From assembly GCF_029855045.1 (NCBI RefSeq), contig NZ_CP123228.1, forward strand, positions 5,766,001 to 5,830,000: a DNA stretch of 64,000 bases, in the 5' to 3' direction. The notes below the pieces were generated by a model, which made no database searches, was not told where the DNA came from, and saw only the letters and a program-made list of their open reading frames with translations. Positions 30,541 to 40,800 of the stretch are shown one piece after another. Position numbers and translations under genes: made by a program. Each line of letters opens with the position of its first letter. Positions within the stretch are counted from its first letter, which is position 1. The DNA is from Piscinibacter sp. XHJ-5. Lineage in GTDB: Bacteria; Pseudomonadota; Gammaproteobacteria; Burkholderiales; Burkholderiaceae_C.

Positions 30541-32118
30541 TCACTTCGGCGACTGCATCTTCACCCACTGGATTTCGAGCCAGTTGTCGGCGCGGTGCAC
30601 CACCTCCACGCCGCCGCGCGCGGCCCACGGGATGAACTGGCGGTGCAGCGGGATGTGGTGGACCTGGTCGTTGTGGCGCAGAAAGGCCTTCTTGATCAGC
30701 GCCTTGCGCTTGGCCGGATCCACCTCCTCGGTCGACGCGGCGCACAACGCGTCCAGCTCGTCGTCCTTGTAGTTGCCGCGGTTGTAGAACCCGATCCCGC
30801 CCGGCGCTCGATTGCGGTACACCGGCGTGAACGTGGTCTCCGCATCGGTGACCGAGCCGCCCCACCCCAGCATGTACAGCGAGGTGTCGAGCTTTTCCTG
30901 CTTCGGGAAGTAGGTGCTCTTGGGCATCGCGTTCACCTTGACCTTCATCTTGATCTGCGCCCACATGTTGGCCAGCGCGATACAGATGCGTTCATCGTTG
31001 ATGTAGCGGTTGTTCGGGCAGTCGAGCGTCACTTCGAAGCCGTCCGCGTAGCCCGCGTCGGCCATCAGCTTGCGCGCGGCCTTGAGGTCGTACGGCAGGC
31101 GCTTCTCGATCTCCGGGTCATTGAAGCTGCCCAGCGGCGAAGGCACCACCGCGCCGGTGGGCACGGCCTTGCCGTTCATCAGCTTGGTGCGGATGGAATC
31201 GATGTCGATCGCCTGGTACATCGCGCGGCGCACGCGCACGTCCTTGAACGGGTTCTTGCCCTTCACGTTGCTGTAGAGCAGTTCGTCTCGCGCCTGGTCC
31301 AGCCCGATGAAGATGACGCGGTTCTCCATGCCGTCGATGACCTTCACGCCGGGCGTGGCGCGCAGGCGCTCGAGATCCGTCGAGGGCGGATCGAGGATGA
31401 AATCGAGCTCGCCGGAGATCAGGGCAGCCACCCGCGTGGCCGCGCTGGCGATCGGCGTATAGACCACCTCCTGCACGTTGCCCTCTATCTTTCCCCAGTA
31501 GTTGGGGTTGCGCTTGTAGACCGTCTTCACGTCGGGCTGGCGGCTCACGAGCATGTAGGGGCCGGTGCCGTTGGCATTGCGCGCGGCGTAGGTCTCTTCC
31601 TTGTTGGTGAAGTCCTGCGGCTTGGTGACCTTGTGCTCCTCGCTCCACGACTTGCTCATGATGAACACCGAATTCAGGTGCTCGAGGAAGATCGGATTGA
31701 ACTTCTGCAGGTTGAACTCGACGGTGTAGTCGTCGATCTTCTTGGGATCGCCCAGCGCGCCGGCGTAGTTGGCGATCTGAGAGGTCGGCTCCTTGGCGCG
31801 GTTCACCGAGAACACCACGTCGTCCGCGGTGAAGGGGCGGCCGTCGTGGAACTTCACGTCGCGACGCAGCTTGAAGGTCCATTTCAGCGGGCCATCCTGC
31901 TTCCACTCGGTGGCAAGCGAAGGAACGATGTTCAGCTTCTTGTCGCGCGCCACCAGGTAGTCGTACACCTGGCCGTTCATGGCGTTGGTGAACGACTCGT
32001 TCTGCGACACCGGATCGAGCGTCTGCACGTCGCCCTGGCTGGCCCAGCGCAGGGTCTGAGATTGCACGGTGCCGCTCGCCAACGCGGCAGTGCACAGCGC
32101 CAATAACCAAGCTTTCAT
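30541..32118 (-). CDS. ABC transporter substrate-binding protein, family 5 (peptide/nickel type)
   Basis: This 525-residue periplasmic protein has a Sec signal peptide (KAWLLALCTAALASG, cleavage near residue 19-21) followed by LRWASQGDVQTLDP and a family-5 solute-binding fold. Diagnostic blocks are DVKFHDGRPFTADDVVFSV and YDLKAARKLMADAGYADGFE. It would capture peptides, opines or similar solutes. No permease or ATPase genes lie nearby, so it is an orphan that must share a transporter. I start at ATG 32118 rather than an in-frame TTG at 32130 because it begins the signal peptide and GGGAG lies 6 nt upstream. Confidence 0.92.
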   Translation of the reverse strand: MKAWLLALCTAALASGTVQSQTLRWASQGDVQTLDPVSQNESFTNAMNGQVYDYLVARDKKLNIVPSLATEWKQDGPLKWTFKLRRDVKFHDGRPFTADDVVFSVNRAKEPTSQIANYAGALGDPKKIDDYTVEFNLQKFNPIFLEHLNSVFIMSKSWSEEHKVTKPQDFTNKEETYAARNANGTGPYMLVSRQPDVKTVYKRNPNYWGKIEGNVQEVVYTPIASAATRVAALISGELDFILDPPSTDLERLRATPGVKVIDGMENRVIFIGLDQARDELLYSNVKGKNPFKDVRVRRAMYQAIDIDSIRTKLMNGKAVPTGAVVPSPLGSFNDPEIEKRLPYDLKAARKLMADAGYADGFEVTLDCPNNRYINDERICIALANMWAQIKMKVKVNAMPKSTYFPKQEKLDTSLYMLGWGGSVTDAETTFTPVYRNRAPGGIGFYNRGNYKDDELDALCAASTEEVDPAKRKALIKKAFLRHNDQVHHIPLHRQFIPWAARGGVEVVHRADNWLEIQWVKMQSPK

Positions 32119-32227
32119 GGCCACTCCCAAGAGGTGAGGAAGCGACGAGTGTAGGAGTCCCCCACCGGGGCGGACTCCGGGAAATCGCGGGGCGCGCAGG
32201 CAGCCCGCTCGCGGGCCCGGCCAAGGC

Positions 32228-32256
32228 GAAAAAAAGCCGCTGGTTCGCAGCGGCTT
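32228..32256 (-). terminator. Rho-independent terminator of the cytochrome c gene
   Basis: On the minus strand a 9-bp stem AAGCCGCTG / CAGCGGCTT with a 5-nt loop is followed by a run of seven T residues. It lies 19 nt past the cytochrome c stop codon and upstream of the substrate-binding protein gene, separating the two transcripts. Confidence 0.85.
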
Positions 32257-32274
32257 CTCGGGAATGCGGCGACT

Positions 32275-32940
32275 TCAGCGGAAGCGCGGCTGCGGCACCA
32301 CCTGCATCTCGCCCGGCAGCGACCCGATGTACTCGGCGAGCTGCTTGAGCTCATGCGGCTTGAAGCCGGCGGCCATGCCGCTCATCACCGGATTGGCCCG
32401 GCCGACCTGCGCGTTGCGCTGCACCTGGTAGGCCTTCAGCGCGACATACAGGTAGTCGCTGTGCTGCCCCGCCAGCTTGGGAAAGGAGGGGTCGGTAGGC
32501 TTGCTGAAGTTCTCGCCGTGGCAGGACGCGCAGTTGCCCCGTTGCAGCAGCGCGGCCACTTCGCGCGACGGCTGGACCGATGGCTTGGCCTCGACCGTGA
32601 CCTTGGTCTTGGGCAGCGACTCGTAGTAGGCGGCGAGATCGGCCATGTCCTGGTCGGACAGCGAGGCGGCGATCGCCTTCATCGTGGGGTGCTTGCGGTC
32701 GCCCGACTTGTACGCGGCGAGCGCGCCCTGCATGTACTTGGCGTTCTGGCCCGCGAGCATCGGCACCTTGTGGACCTCGGGGAAGCTGGCCTGGTAGCCC
32801 GGAATGCTGTGGCAGCCGATGCACATCGCGGCCTTTTTCTCGCCTGCCAGGGCGTTGGCTTTGACATCTTCCGCGAAGGCGCCGCAGGTGCCTGCGACGA
32901 GGGTGATGAAGACCAGGGCGGGAGCAAGCAGCGTTCTCAT
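32275..32940 (-). CDS. Di-haem cytochrome c (c4 type)
   Basis: This 221-residue exported electron carrier has a signal peptide (residues 1-23, ending GAFAED) and two class I cytochrome c domains with haem sites CIGCH (40-44) and CASCH (137-141). Each is followed by a Met-containing segment that could give the axial ligand (PTMKAIAASL and NPVMSGMAAGF). The two-domain symmetry and length fit cytochrome c4, which passes electrons to terminal oxidases in the periplasm. ATG 32940 is chosen over 32952 as the start of the signal peptide. It is divergent from the MoxR gene. Confidence 0.92.
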   Translation of the reverse strand: MRTLLAPALVFITLVAGTCGAFAEDVKANALAGEKKAAMCIGCHSIPGYQASFPEVHKVPMLAGQNAKYMQGALAAYKSGDRKHPTMKAIAASLSDQDMADLAAYYESLPKTKVTVEAKPSVQPSREVAALLQRGNCASCHGENFSKPTDPSFPKLAGQHSDYLYVALKAYQVQRNAQVGRANPVMSGMAAGFKPHELKQLAEYIGSLPGEMQVVPQPRFR

Positions 32941-32974
32941 GGGATCGGGCAAGCGGGGTTCAGGGCAACGCGGG

Positions 32975-32980
32975 ATTATA
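32975..32980 (-). promoter_or_regulatory. Likely -10 box for the cytochrome c gene
   Basis: A consensus TATAAT on the minus strand, 35 nt before the ATG at 32940. No clear -35 hexamer. It lies 11 nt from the opposing -10 of the MoxR gene, so the two promoters overlap. Confidence 0.5.
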
Positions 32981-32991
32981 GGGGGGGCACT

Positions 32992-32997
32992 TATACT
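32992..32997 (+). promoter_or_regulatory. Likely -10 box for the MoxR gene
   Basis: TATACT on the plus strand, 29 nt before the MoxR ATG at 33027. No good -35 box is visible. It faces the divergent cytochrome c promoter. Confidence 0.45.
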
Positions 32998-33026
32998 GGC
33001 CTGACACCTCCCGAGTCGGACGCTTC

Positions 33027-33869
<843 letters not shown>

Positions 33870-33873
33870 TCCC

Positions 33874-34116
33874 ATGGCCTCGGACGGATCGCGTGCCCTG
33901 ATCGAAGGCCTGACCGACGCGGCGGGCTTCTTCATCGGCGGCCTTGCCGGCGCATGGCTCGCGCGCATGCTCGGATTCGACTTCCTCGCGCCCGGCTACG
34001 GCGGGTCGGTCATGGTCGGATTGCTGATGGTCGGCATCGGCGGCGGCATCGGCCTGCGCGCGGCGCGCGCGTTCAGGGCCCGCCTTGCGGCCCGCGAGGA
34101 GGAGCACAAGCCATGA
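33874..34116 (+). CDS. Small membrane protein of unknown function
   Basis: This 80-residue protein has two predicted hydrophobic, glycine-rich segments (residues 17-34, GFFIGGLAGAWLARMLG; and 42-61, YGGSVMVGLLMVGIGGGIGL) and a basic, then acidic tail (FRARLAAREEEH). It sits 4 nt after MoxR and overlaps the GNAT gene by 4 nt, so it is translated as part of the operon. I recognise no family. It may anchor or modulate the MoxR-VWA pair. Confidence 0.7.
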   Translation: MASDGSRALIEGLTDAAGFFIGGLAGAWLARMLGFDFLAPGYGGSVMVGLLMVGIGGGIGLRAARAFRARLAAREEEHKP

Positions 34117-34706
34117 AGCCCGTAGAGCCCGTCAGCCTTGCCGACGAACGCGTGCGCCTCGAGCCGCTCGGCATGCACCACGTCGAGGGCCTGTTGCAGG
34201 CGGCGGCCGACGGCGAGCTGTGGAACCTGCGCTTCACGAGCGTGCCGGAGCCGGAAAACACCGCCGCGTACGTCGAGACCGCGCTGAAGCACCACGGCGA
34301 AGGGCACCGCCTCGCTTTCGCGGTGATCGAGGTCGCGAGCGGACGTGTCATCGGCAGCTCGAGCTATCACGACATCGTTCCCGCCGTCTCGCGCCTGGAG
34401 ATCGGCTACACCTGGTACGCCGCGAGCATGCAGCGCACGCACGTCAACACCAGCGCCAAGCTGCTCCTGCTGACGCATGCCTTCGAGACGCTGGGAGCGC
34501 AGCTCGTCGGCTGGCGCACCGACAACTACAACTTCGCCAGCCAGCGCGCCATCGAGCGCCTGGGCGCCAAGCGCGACGGCGTGATCCGGCATCACCATCC
34601 GCGCCGCGACGGCACCGTGCGCGACACGGTCATGTACAGCATGACCGCCGGCGAATGGCCCGAGGCGAAGGCCCACCTGCGCTGGCTGCTGACCCGCCCG
34701 CGCTAG
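34113..34706 (+). CDS. GNAT-family N-acetyltransferase
   Basis: This 197-residue protein is of the RimJ/RimL-like acetyltransferase_3 type. It starts VRLEPLGMHHVEGLLQAA and includes VIGSSSYHDIVP, then the EIGYTWYAASMQRTHVNTSA acetyl-CoA-binding region and the late NYNFASQRAIERLGAKRDGV motif. It would acetylate an N-terminus or small molecule; the substrate is unknown. The ATG overlaps the small membrane protein stop. A 106-nt gap to the VWA ATG holds a possible -10 (TATCCT, 34776-34781). Confidence 0.9.
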   Translation: MKPVEPVSLADERVRLEPLGMHHVEGLLQAAADGELWNLRFTSVPEPENTAAYVETALKHHGEGHRLAFAVIEVASGRVIGSSSYHDIVPAVSRLEIGYTWYAASMQRTHVNTSAKLLLLTHAFETLGAQLVGWRTDNYNFASQRAIERLGAKRDGVIRHHHPRRDGTVRDTVMYSMTAGEWPEAKAHLRWLLTRPR

Positions 34707-34812
34707 GAGCCCGCCGGCCGACGGCAACCCGCATTCCGCAGGGGTGCGCCCCACGCCGGCCGGCGCATAGGCGTGTATCCTCGTGAGCCTTCGCGCCAAT
34801 GACGTCCCGGTC

Positions 34813-35997
34813 ATGCTGATCAACTTCTTCTTCACGCTGCGCGCGGCCAAGCTCAAGGTCTCGGTCAAGGAATACCTGACGCTGCTCGAGGCGATCAAGT
34901 CGGGCGTGATCGACGACGATGCCGGCCCGACGGTGGACAAGTTCTACTACCTCGCGCGCACTTCCCTGGTGAAGGACGAGGCGCAGTTCGACAAGTTCGA
35001 CCGGGCCTTCGCCGCCTACTTCAAGGGCGTCGAGATGCTGGCCGACTTCACGCAGGACATCCCGCTCGAATGGCTGCAGAAGAAGCTCGAGCTGGAGCTC
35101 AGCGCCGAGGAGAAGGCCGCCATCGAGAAGATGGGCTGGGAGCAGCTCATGGAAGAGCTGAAGAAGCGCTTCGAGGAGCAGAAGGAGCGCCACCAGGGCG
35201 GCAACCGGATGATCGGCACTGCGGGCACCTCGCCCTTCGGCGCCTACGGCTACAACCCGCAGGGCATTCGCGTCGGCCAGGACAAGGGGCGCAACAAGAG
35301 CGCGGTGAAGGTGTGGGACCAGCGCGCCTACAAGGACTACGACGACACGCTCGAGCTCGGCACGCGCAACATCAAGGTCGCGCTGCGCCGCCTGCGCCGC
35401 TTCGCGCGCGAAGGCTCCGAGGAGGAGCTCGACCTCGACGACACCATCCGCTCCACCGCCGCCAATGCCGGCTACCTCGACATCAAGATGGTCCCGGAGC
35501 GCCACAACAAGGTGAAGGTGCTGCTGCTGATGGACGTGGGCGGCACGATGGACGAGCACATCCACCGCGTCGAGGAGCTCTTCTCCGCCTGCAAGAGCGA
35601 GTTCAAGCACCTCGAGTTCTACTACTTCCACAACTGCGTCTACGACTTCATGTGGAAGAACAATCGCCGCCGCTACAGCGAGAAGTTCCCCACCTGGGAC
35701 GTCATCCGCAAGTACAACAAGGACTACAAGCTCGTCTTCGTCGGCGACGCGACGATGAGCCCGTACGAGATCCTGCAGCCCGGCGGCAGCGTCGAATACA
35801 ACAACGAGGAAGCCGGTGCCGAATGGCTGCAGCGGCTCACGCATGCGTTCCCGAAGTTCGCCTGGATCAACCCGGAGCCGCAGGGTGTGTGGGGCTACCG
35901 GCAGAGCATCGCGGTCATCCAGCAGTTGATGAACCAGCGCATGTTTCCCCTGACCTTGCAGGGGCTCGAGGGAGCGATGCGGCTGCTCAGCAAATGA
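34813..35997 (+). CDS. VWA domain protein (CoxE-like), partner of MoxR
   Basis: This protein of about 394 residues begins FFFTLRAAKLKVSVKEYLTL and has a long charged helical middle (WLQKKLELELSAEEKAAIEK) and a C-terminal von Willebrand A-like domain (from about residue 240). The MIDAS position reads DVGGTMD, not DxSxS, so metal binding may be altered, as is usual in this CoxE-like group. An in-frame GTG at 34783 is possible, but a -10-like TATCCT at 34776-34781 would start RNA after it. ATG 34813 begins the conserved block. The stop overlaps tamA by 4 nt. Confidence 0.87.
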   Translation: MLINFFFTLRAAKLKVSVKEYLTLLEAIKSGVIDDDAGPTVDKFYYLARTSLVKDEAQFDKFDRAFAAYFKGVEMLADFTQDIPLEWLQKKLELELSAEEKAAIEKMGWEQLMEELKKRFEEQKERHQGGNRMIGTAGTSPFGAYGYNPQGIRVGQDKGRNKSAVKVWDQRAYKDYDDTLELGTRNIKVALRRLRRFAREGSEEELDLDDTIRSTAANAGYLDIKMVPERHNKVKVLLLMDVGGTMDEHIHRVEELFSACKSEFKHLEFYYFHNCVYDFMWKNNRRRYSEKFPTWDVIRKYNKDYKLVFVGDATMSPYEILQPGGSVEYNNEEAGAEWLQRLTHAFPKFAWINPEPQGVWGYRQSIAVIQQLMNQRMFPLTLQGLEGAMRLLSK

Positions 35998-37868
35998 GCT
36001 GGCGCGCGCTGCGGTTCGCGGCGCTGGTCGCTCTCCTCACCTGGCTGCTGGCCGGCTGCTCCAGCCTGCCCTTCTGGTCGAAGAAGTCCGGCGAGGCCGC
36101 AGCCAGGCCCGCGCCACCGACCTACCAGCTCGAGGTGGAAGCGCCCGGCAACCTGCGTCAGCTGCTCCAGACCTACCTCGACCTGGCGCGCTTCCAGAGC
36201 GCACCGGAGACCGAGACGATCACCGGCGTCGAGCTGGACCGGCTGGTCGCCGCCTCGCCCTCGCAGGTGCGTTCGCTGCTCGAGACCGAGGGCTACTTCA
36301 ACGCCGACGTCCGCGTGAGCCGCAGCGCCGGTGCTTCCGGCCTCGATGTCATCCGCGTCAGCGTCGTCCCCGGTCCGCGCGCGACGATCGAGAAGTGGCA
36401 GGTCGACGTGACCGGCGAGTTGCAGAAGTCGGTGCAGGCCGACAACGAGGACGCTGTGGTCGAGCTGGCCGCGCTGCGCCGACGTTGGCCGCTGAAGGGG
36501 GACGAGCCGTTTCGCCAGGCCGCCTGGAACGAGGCGAAGAACGTCACCATCGCGCGGCTGCGCGCCGAGGGATACCCCGCGGCAACCTGGTTGTCCACCA
36601 CGGCGCGGGTCGATGCCCAGACGAATTCCGTGCAGCTTCAGGTCGTGGCCGACAGCGGCCCGCTGTACAAGCTGGGGCCCATCACCATCGAAGGTCTGCA
36701 GCGCTACGACGAGCGGGACGTGCGCCGCCTCACCACGTTCCATCCCGGGCAGCCGTACAGCGAGCAGTTGCTGCTCGACTATCAGGAGCGGCTGCAGAAG
36801 GTGGGCCTGTTCGAGGGCGCCGTCGTCGAGATCGATCCGGACCCCGCCACCCACCAGGCCGCGCCGGTGCGCATCCGCGTGAAGGAGCTTCCGCTGCAGC
36901 AGGCGACCGCGGGCGTGGGCTACAGCGCCAATGTCGGGCCGCGGCTCACCTTGGAACATGTGCACCGAAGGGTGTTCGGCCAGCGCATGAGCGCGAAGAA
37001 CAAGTTCGAGCTGGGCCCGTCGCTGAAGTCGTGGCAGGGCGAGCTCACGTCGCACCCGCTGGTCGGCCTGTACCGCAACCTGCTCTCGGGCAGCGCTGAG
37101 CACCTCGAGGCCGCGGACGAGGTGCGCAACAGCTGGACGGCGCGTGTCGGCCGCACGCAGGAAACACCGCACATCGAGCGGCTGTACTTCGCCGAGCTCA
37201 CGCATGCGCGCCTGGACACCGCCGCCGGTTCGGCCAGCAGCGAAGCCGTCTCGCTGAACTACCACTGGATCTGGCGCCGCGTGGACAGCGTGCTGCTGCC
37301 GACCAAGGGCATCACCTTGTCGTTGCAGGGCGCCGGCGGCTATGCGATCGGCCGCGACATCCAGGAGGGCGGCATCACCGAGGGCCGCGGCCCGTTCACG
37401 CGGGCCTTCGGACGCTTCACCTGGTACCGGCCGATACCGAACGACGAGGACCAGCCGCCGCGCTGGTACCTCACCGCACGCGCCGAAGCCGGCCAGGTAT
37501 TCGCCGCCGACCACGTGGGGGTGCCGGACACGCTGCTGTTTCGTGCGGGCGGCGACGAATCGGTGCGCGGCTACGCGTATCGCACGCTCGGGCCCATCGT
37601 CAACGGCGTCATCACCAGCGGCCGCGTGATGGCCACCGGCAGTGTCGAGGTCGCGCGTCCCATCTCGCCGAAGCGGCCGCAGTTCCTCTGGGCCGTCTTC
37701 GTCGATGCGGGGCAGGCAGCCGACCACTGGCCGGACCTGGATCCCGTCGTGGGATACGGCGTGGGCTTGCGCTGGCGCAGTCCCGTGGGCCCGCTGCGAG
37801 TGGACCTGGCTTACGGTCAGGAGATCCGCAAGCTGCGCCTGCACCTCAGCGTGGGCATCGCGTTCTGA
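35994..37868 (+). CDS. tamA: Outer-membrane translocation and assembly module TamA (BamA/Omp85 family)
   Basis: This 624-residue protein has N-terminal POTRA domains (about residues 60-310), with VRSLLETEGYFNADVRVS and VGLFEGAVVEIDP repeats, and a C-terminal 16-strand beta-barrel (about 315-624) ending with the outer-membrane C-terminal Phe (VGIAF). The barrel contains the FRAGGDESVRGYAYRTLG region with the Omp85 (V)RGY element. With TamB it inserts certain autotransporters and moves lipids to the outer membrane. The signal sequence ends in a lipobox-like LLAGC (Cys21), unusual for a barrel protein. The ATG overlaps the VWA stop. Confidence 0.92.
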   Translation: MSWRALRFAALVALLTWLLAGCSSLPFWSKKSGEAAARPAPPTYQLEVEAPGNLRQLLQTYLDLARFQSAPETETITGVELDRLVAASPSQVRSLLETEGYFNADVRVSRSAGASGLDVIRVSVVPGPRATIEKWQVDVTGELQKSVQADNEDAVVELAALRRRWPLKGDEPFRQAAWNEAKNVTIARLRAEGYPAATWLSTTARVDAQTNSVQLQVVADSGPLYKLGPITIEGLQRYDERDVRRLTTFHPGQPYSEQLLLDYQERLQKVGLFEGAVVEIDPDPATHQAAPVRIRVKELPLQQATAGVGYSANVGPRLTLEHVHRRVFGQRMSAKNKFELGPSLKSWQGELTSHPLVGLYRNLLSGSAEHLEAADEVRNSWTARVGRTQETPHIERLYFAELTHARLDTAAGSASSEAVSLNYHWIWRRVDSVLLPTKGITLSLQGAGGYAIGRDIQEGGITEGRGPFTRAFGRFTWYRPIPNDEDQPPRWYLTARAEAGQVFAADHVGVPDTLLFRAGGDESVRGYAYRTLGPIVNGVITSGRVMATGSVEVARPISPKRPQFLWAVFVDAGQAADHWPDLDPVVGYGVGLRWRSPVGPLRVDLAYGQEIRKLRLHLSVGIAF

Positions 37869-37878
37869 GGCCCTCCAG

Positions 37879-40800
37879 ATGACGATCGACGACGCACCCG
37901 CTTCCGCCGCTCCGGCGCTGCCGCCGCGATTTCGCTGGCGCCGGCGCGTCGCCTGGCTGGTGGGCGCCCTGCTGGTCGCCGTCCTGCTGATCGTCGTGTC
38001 GGCCGGCAGCGGCCTCTGGTGGGCCGTGCGCAGCGACAGCGGCACGGCCTGGCTGTTCTCGCGGGTGCCGGGACTCAAGATCAGCGGCGGCAAGGGGACG
38101 CTGTGGGGAGACTTCGAAGCCGCGCAGGTCGAGTTCCGACTTCCCGGCGGCGGCAAGGTATTGCTCGACGACGTGGCCTGGCGCGGGCTGCGCGTCGAGC
38201 ATGCGCCGTGGATGGCCTACCGGGCGCGGGTGGTCATCGACGCGCTGAGCGCACGCCGTGTCGAGGTGCAGCTTCCGTCGGACAGCAAGAAGGAGCCAGC
38301 CCGGCAACCGGCTCATCTGCGCGCGCCGGTGGAGCTCGACGTCGCCGCGCTGCGCATCGGCGAATTGCATCTCGCGGCCTTGGGGGACAAGCCGCTGCGC
38401 GATCTGCAGGCACGCGTTCACTTCGGCGCGCAGCGCGGCTCGCGCCACCAGGTCGAGGACCTCCGCCTCGCCTGGGACAAGCTCAAGGCACGCGGCTCCG
38501 CAGGGATCGCGACCGATGCACCGTTCGGGCTGCAGGTCCAAACCGAACTCACACAGGACGCCGCCGCCGACGCCACCGCCTGGCGCGCGCAGGCAGCGCT
38601 CGCCGGCCCGCTTGCCCAGCCGCTGCTCACGGCGACGGTGCGCGCGCAGCCTGCCGGTGGGCGTCCCGCGCAGTCCCTTGATCTGCGCGCCGGGCTGCGG
38701 CCGTTCGCCGCCTGGCCGCTCGGCGAGCTGCAGGCGCGCACGCAGGCGCTCGACCTGTCGGCGCTGCTGGCGAACGCTCCGGTGACCTCTCTGAGCGGCG
38801 ACGCGCAGGCGCAGACCACCGCCCTCGACCAGCCTGCCACGCTGAGCGCTCGCCTGGCCAACGCCGAAGCGGGCCGCTGGAACGAAGGCCGCCTGCCGCT
38901 GCGCACGCTGTCGCTCGATGCGCGGGCGCGGCCCAACGATCCCCGCACGCTGGATCTCCAGACTTTCGCCGCCGAGCTCGGCACGAAGCAACAGGCGGCT
39001 GGTCGCCTTCAGGGCCACGGCCGCTGGACCCCGGGGCGCTGGGATCTCGACCTGCACCTGGAAGAGCTGCAGCCTTCGCAGCTCGACGCCCGCGCGCCCA
39101 CGATGCGGCTGAGCGGGCCTTTGACGGCGCACGGCACCGACTTCGACCGCGGCATCGACGCCGCCACCCTCGAGCTGAAGGCGGATTTCGCGGGGCAATT
39201 CACCGCTGCCGGTGCAGCGCGCAGCGCGACGGTCAAGCTGGATGCGGCGGGCTCCCTCAAGCGAATCGATCTGCGCGAGGCGCGCGCGGCAGCCGGCAGC
39301 GCACGCGCCACGCTCACCGCGCTCGCGACGCGCGACACCGCCACCGCGCCCTGGCAGCTGAAGGGCAGCGGCACGCTGGTCGATTTCGACCCGGCCCCCT
39401 GGTGGCCCGGCCGCGAAGGCACGCCCTTGCGCAAGGGCCCGAACCGCCTCAATGCGAGCAGCGAGTTCGACCTGAGCGTGCCGATCGCGCAAGCCGGCGT
39501 GCCGTGGGTCGACCAGCTGGCCGCCATCCGCGGCAAGGCCCACGTCGGCATCGCGAAGAGCGTGCTGGCCGGCGTGCCGCTGACCGCCGATGCCGCGCTG
39601 CGCGGAGACGGCGGCGGCGTGCAGGCCTCGCTGAAGCTCGATGCCGCCGGCAACAGCGTGAGCGCCGACGGGCGCCTCGGCACCGGCCGGCAGGCGGCGT
39701 CCGACCAATGGAAGCTCGTGCTGACGGCTCCCGCGCTCGACCAGCTCGCGCCGCTGTGGCAGACGGCACCCACCCCGGCCGGCGAAGCTGCGCTCGCCGG
39801 CAGCGCGAAGGGCAGCGCCACCATCGCCGGGCGCTGGCCCGCCATCGCGACGCAGGGCGAGCTCGAGGCCAGCGGGCTGCGCGTCGGCCAGACGCGCGTG
39901 CAGCAGGCACAGGCACGCTGGCAGGTCGACGCGCGCGGCAGCGGCGCGGCCGATGCGGTGGTCGACGTGCAGGCCTCGCTGGCGCAGCTGGCGTTCTCGC
40001 AGGCGCTGTTCAAGGGCACGCCGCCCATCGAATCGGCGACGCTGCAGGCCCGGGGAACGATGCGCGCCCACAGTGTCGAGCTGCACGCCGAGACGAAGGC
40101 GCTGCCGCCGGCGTGGACCGACGCGTTCCAGCCCCGGCCAGCCGGACCGGCCGCGGCGGCGAGCGCGCCGGCACCCGCCTCGCGCAGCGTCGGCGTCTTC
40201 AGCGCCCGCGGCGCAGCCATCGGCGGACCGACGGCGCGCGACGCGCCCGCGCCATGGACCGGCTGGCGCGGGCAGATCCAGCAGATCGAGCTGCGCAGCA
40301 CGCTCCCGGACGCGCTGCCCTGGCTGCGCACCCGCGACGTCGGTCTCGAGCTCCAGTGGGCCGGCGGTCCGATGCGGCTGGCCGTGCAGCCGGGCCGGGC
40401 CGAGGTGCTGGGCGCCGCATTGCGCTGGAACCGCGTCGCGTGGCAGGCAGGAGCGGACAACCGGCCGGCGCAGATCGAGGCGCAGGCCGAGCTGGAGCCG
40501 CTTCCGGTCGCGCCGCTGCTCGCGCGCTTCCAGCCGGATTTCGGTTGGGGCGGCGACTTGACCGTGGTGGGCCGGCTCGACCTGCGCAGCGCACCGGCCT
40601 TCAGCGCCGACGTGGTGCTGGAGCGCCAGCGCGGCGATCTCGTGGTCACCGACGAGACCGGCAAGACGCAGGCGCTCGGACTGAGCGACCTTCGGCTGGG
40701 GCTGCATGTGGACAACGGCGTGTGGAGCTTCACCCAGGGCCTGGCCGGCAGCACGCTGGGCGTCGCGGCCGGCGCCGTCATCGCGCGCACGTCGCCGCAG

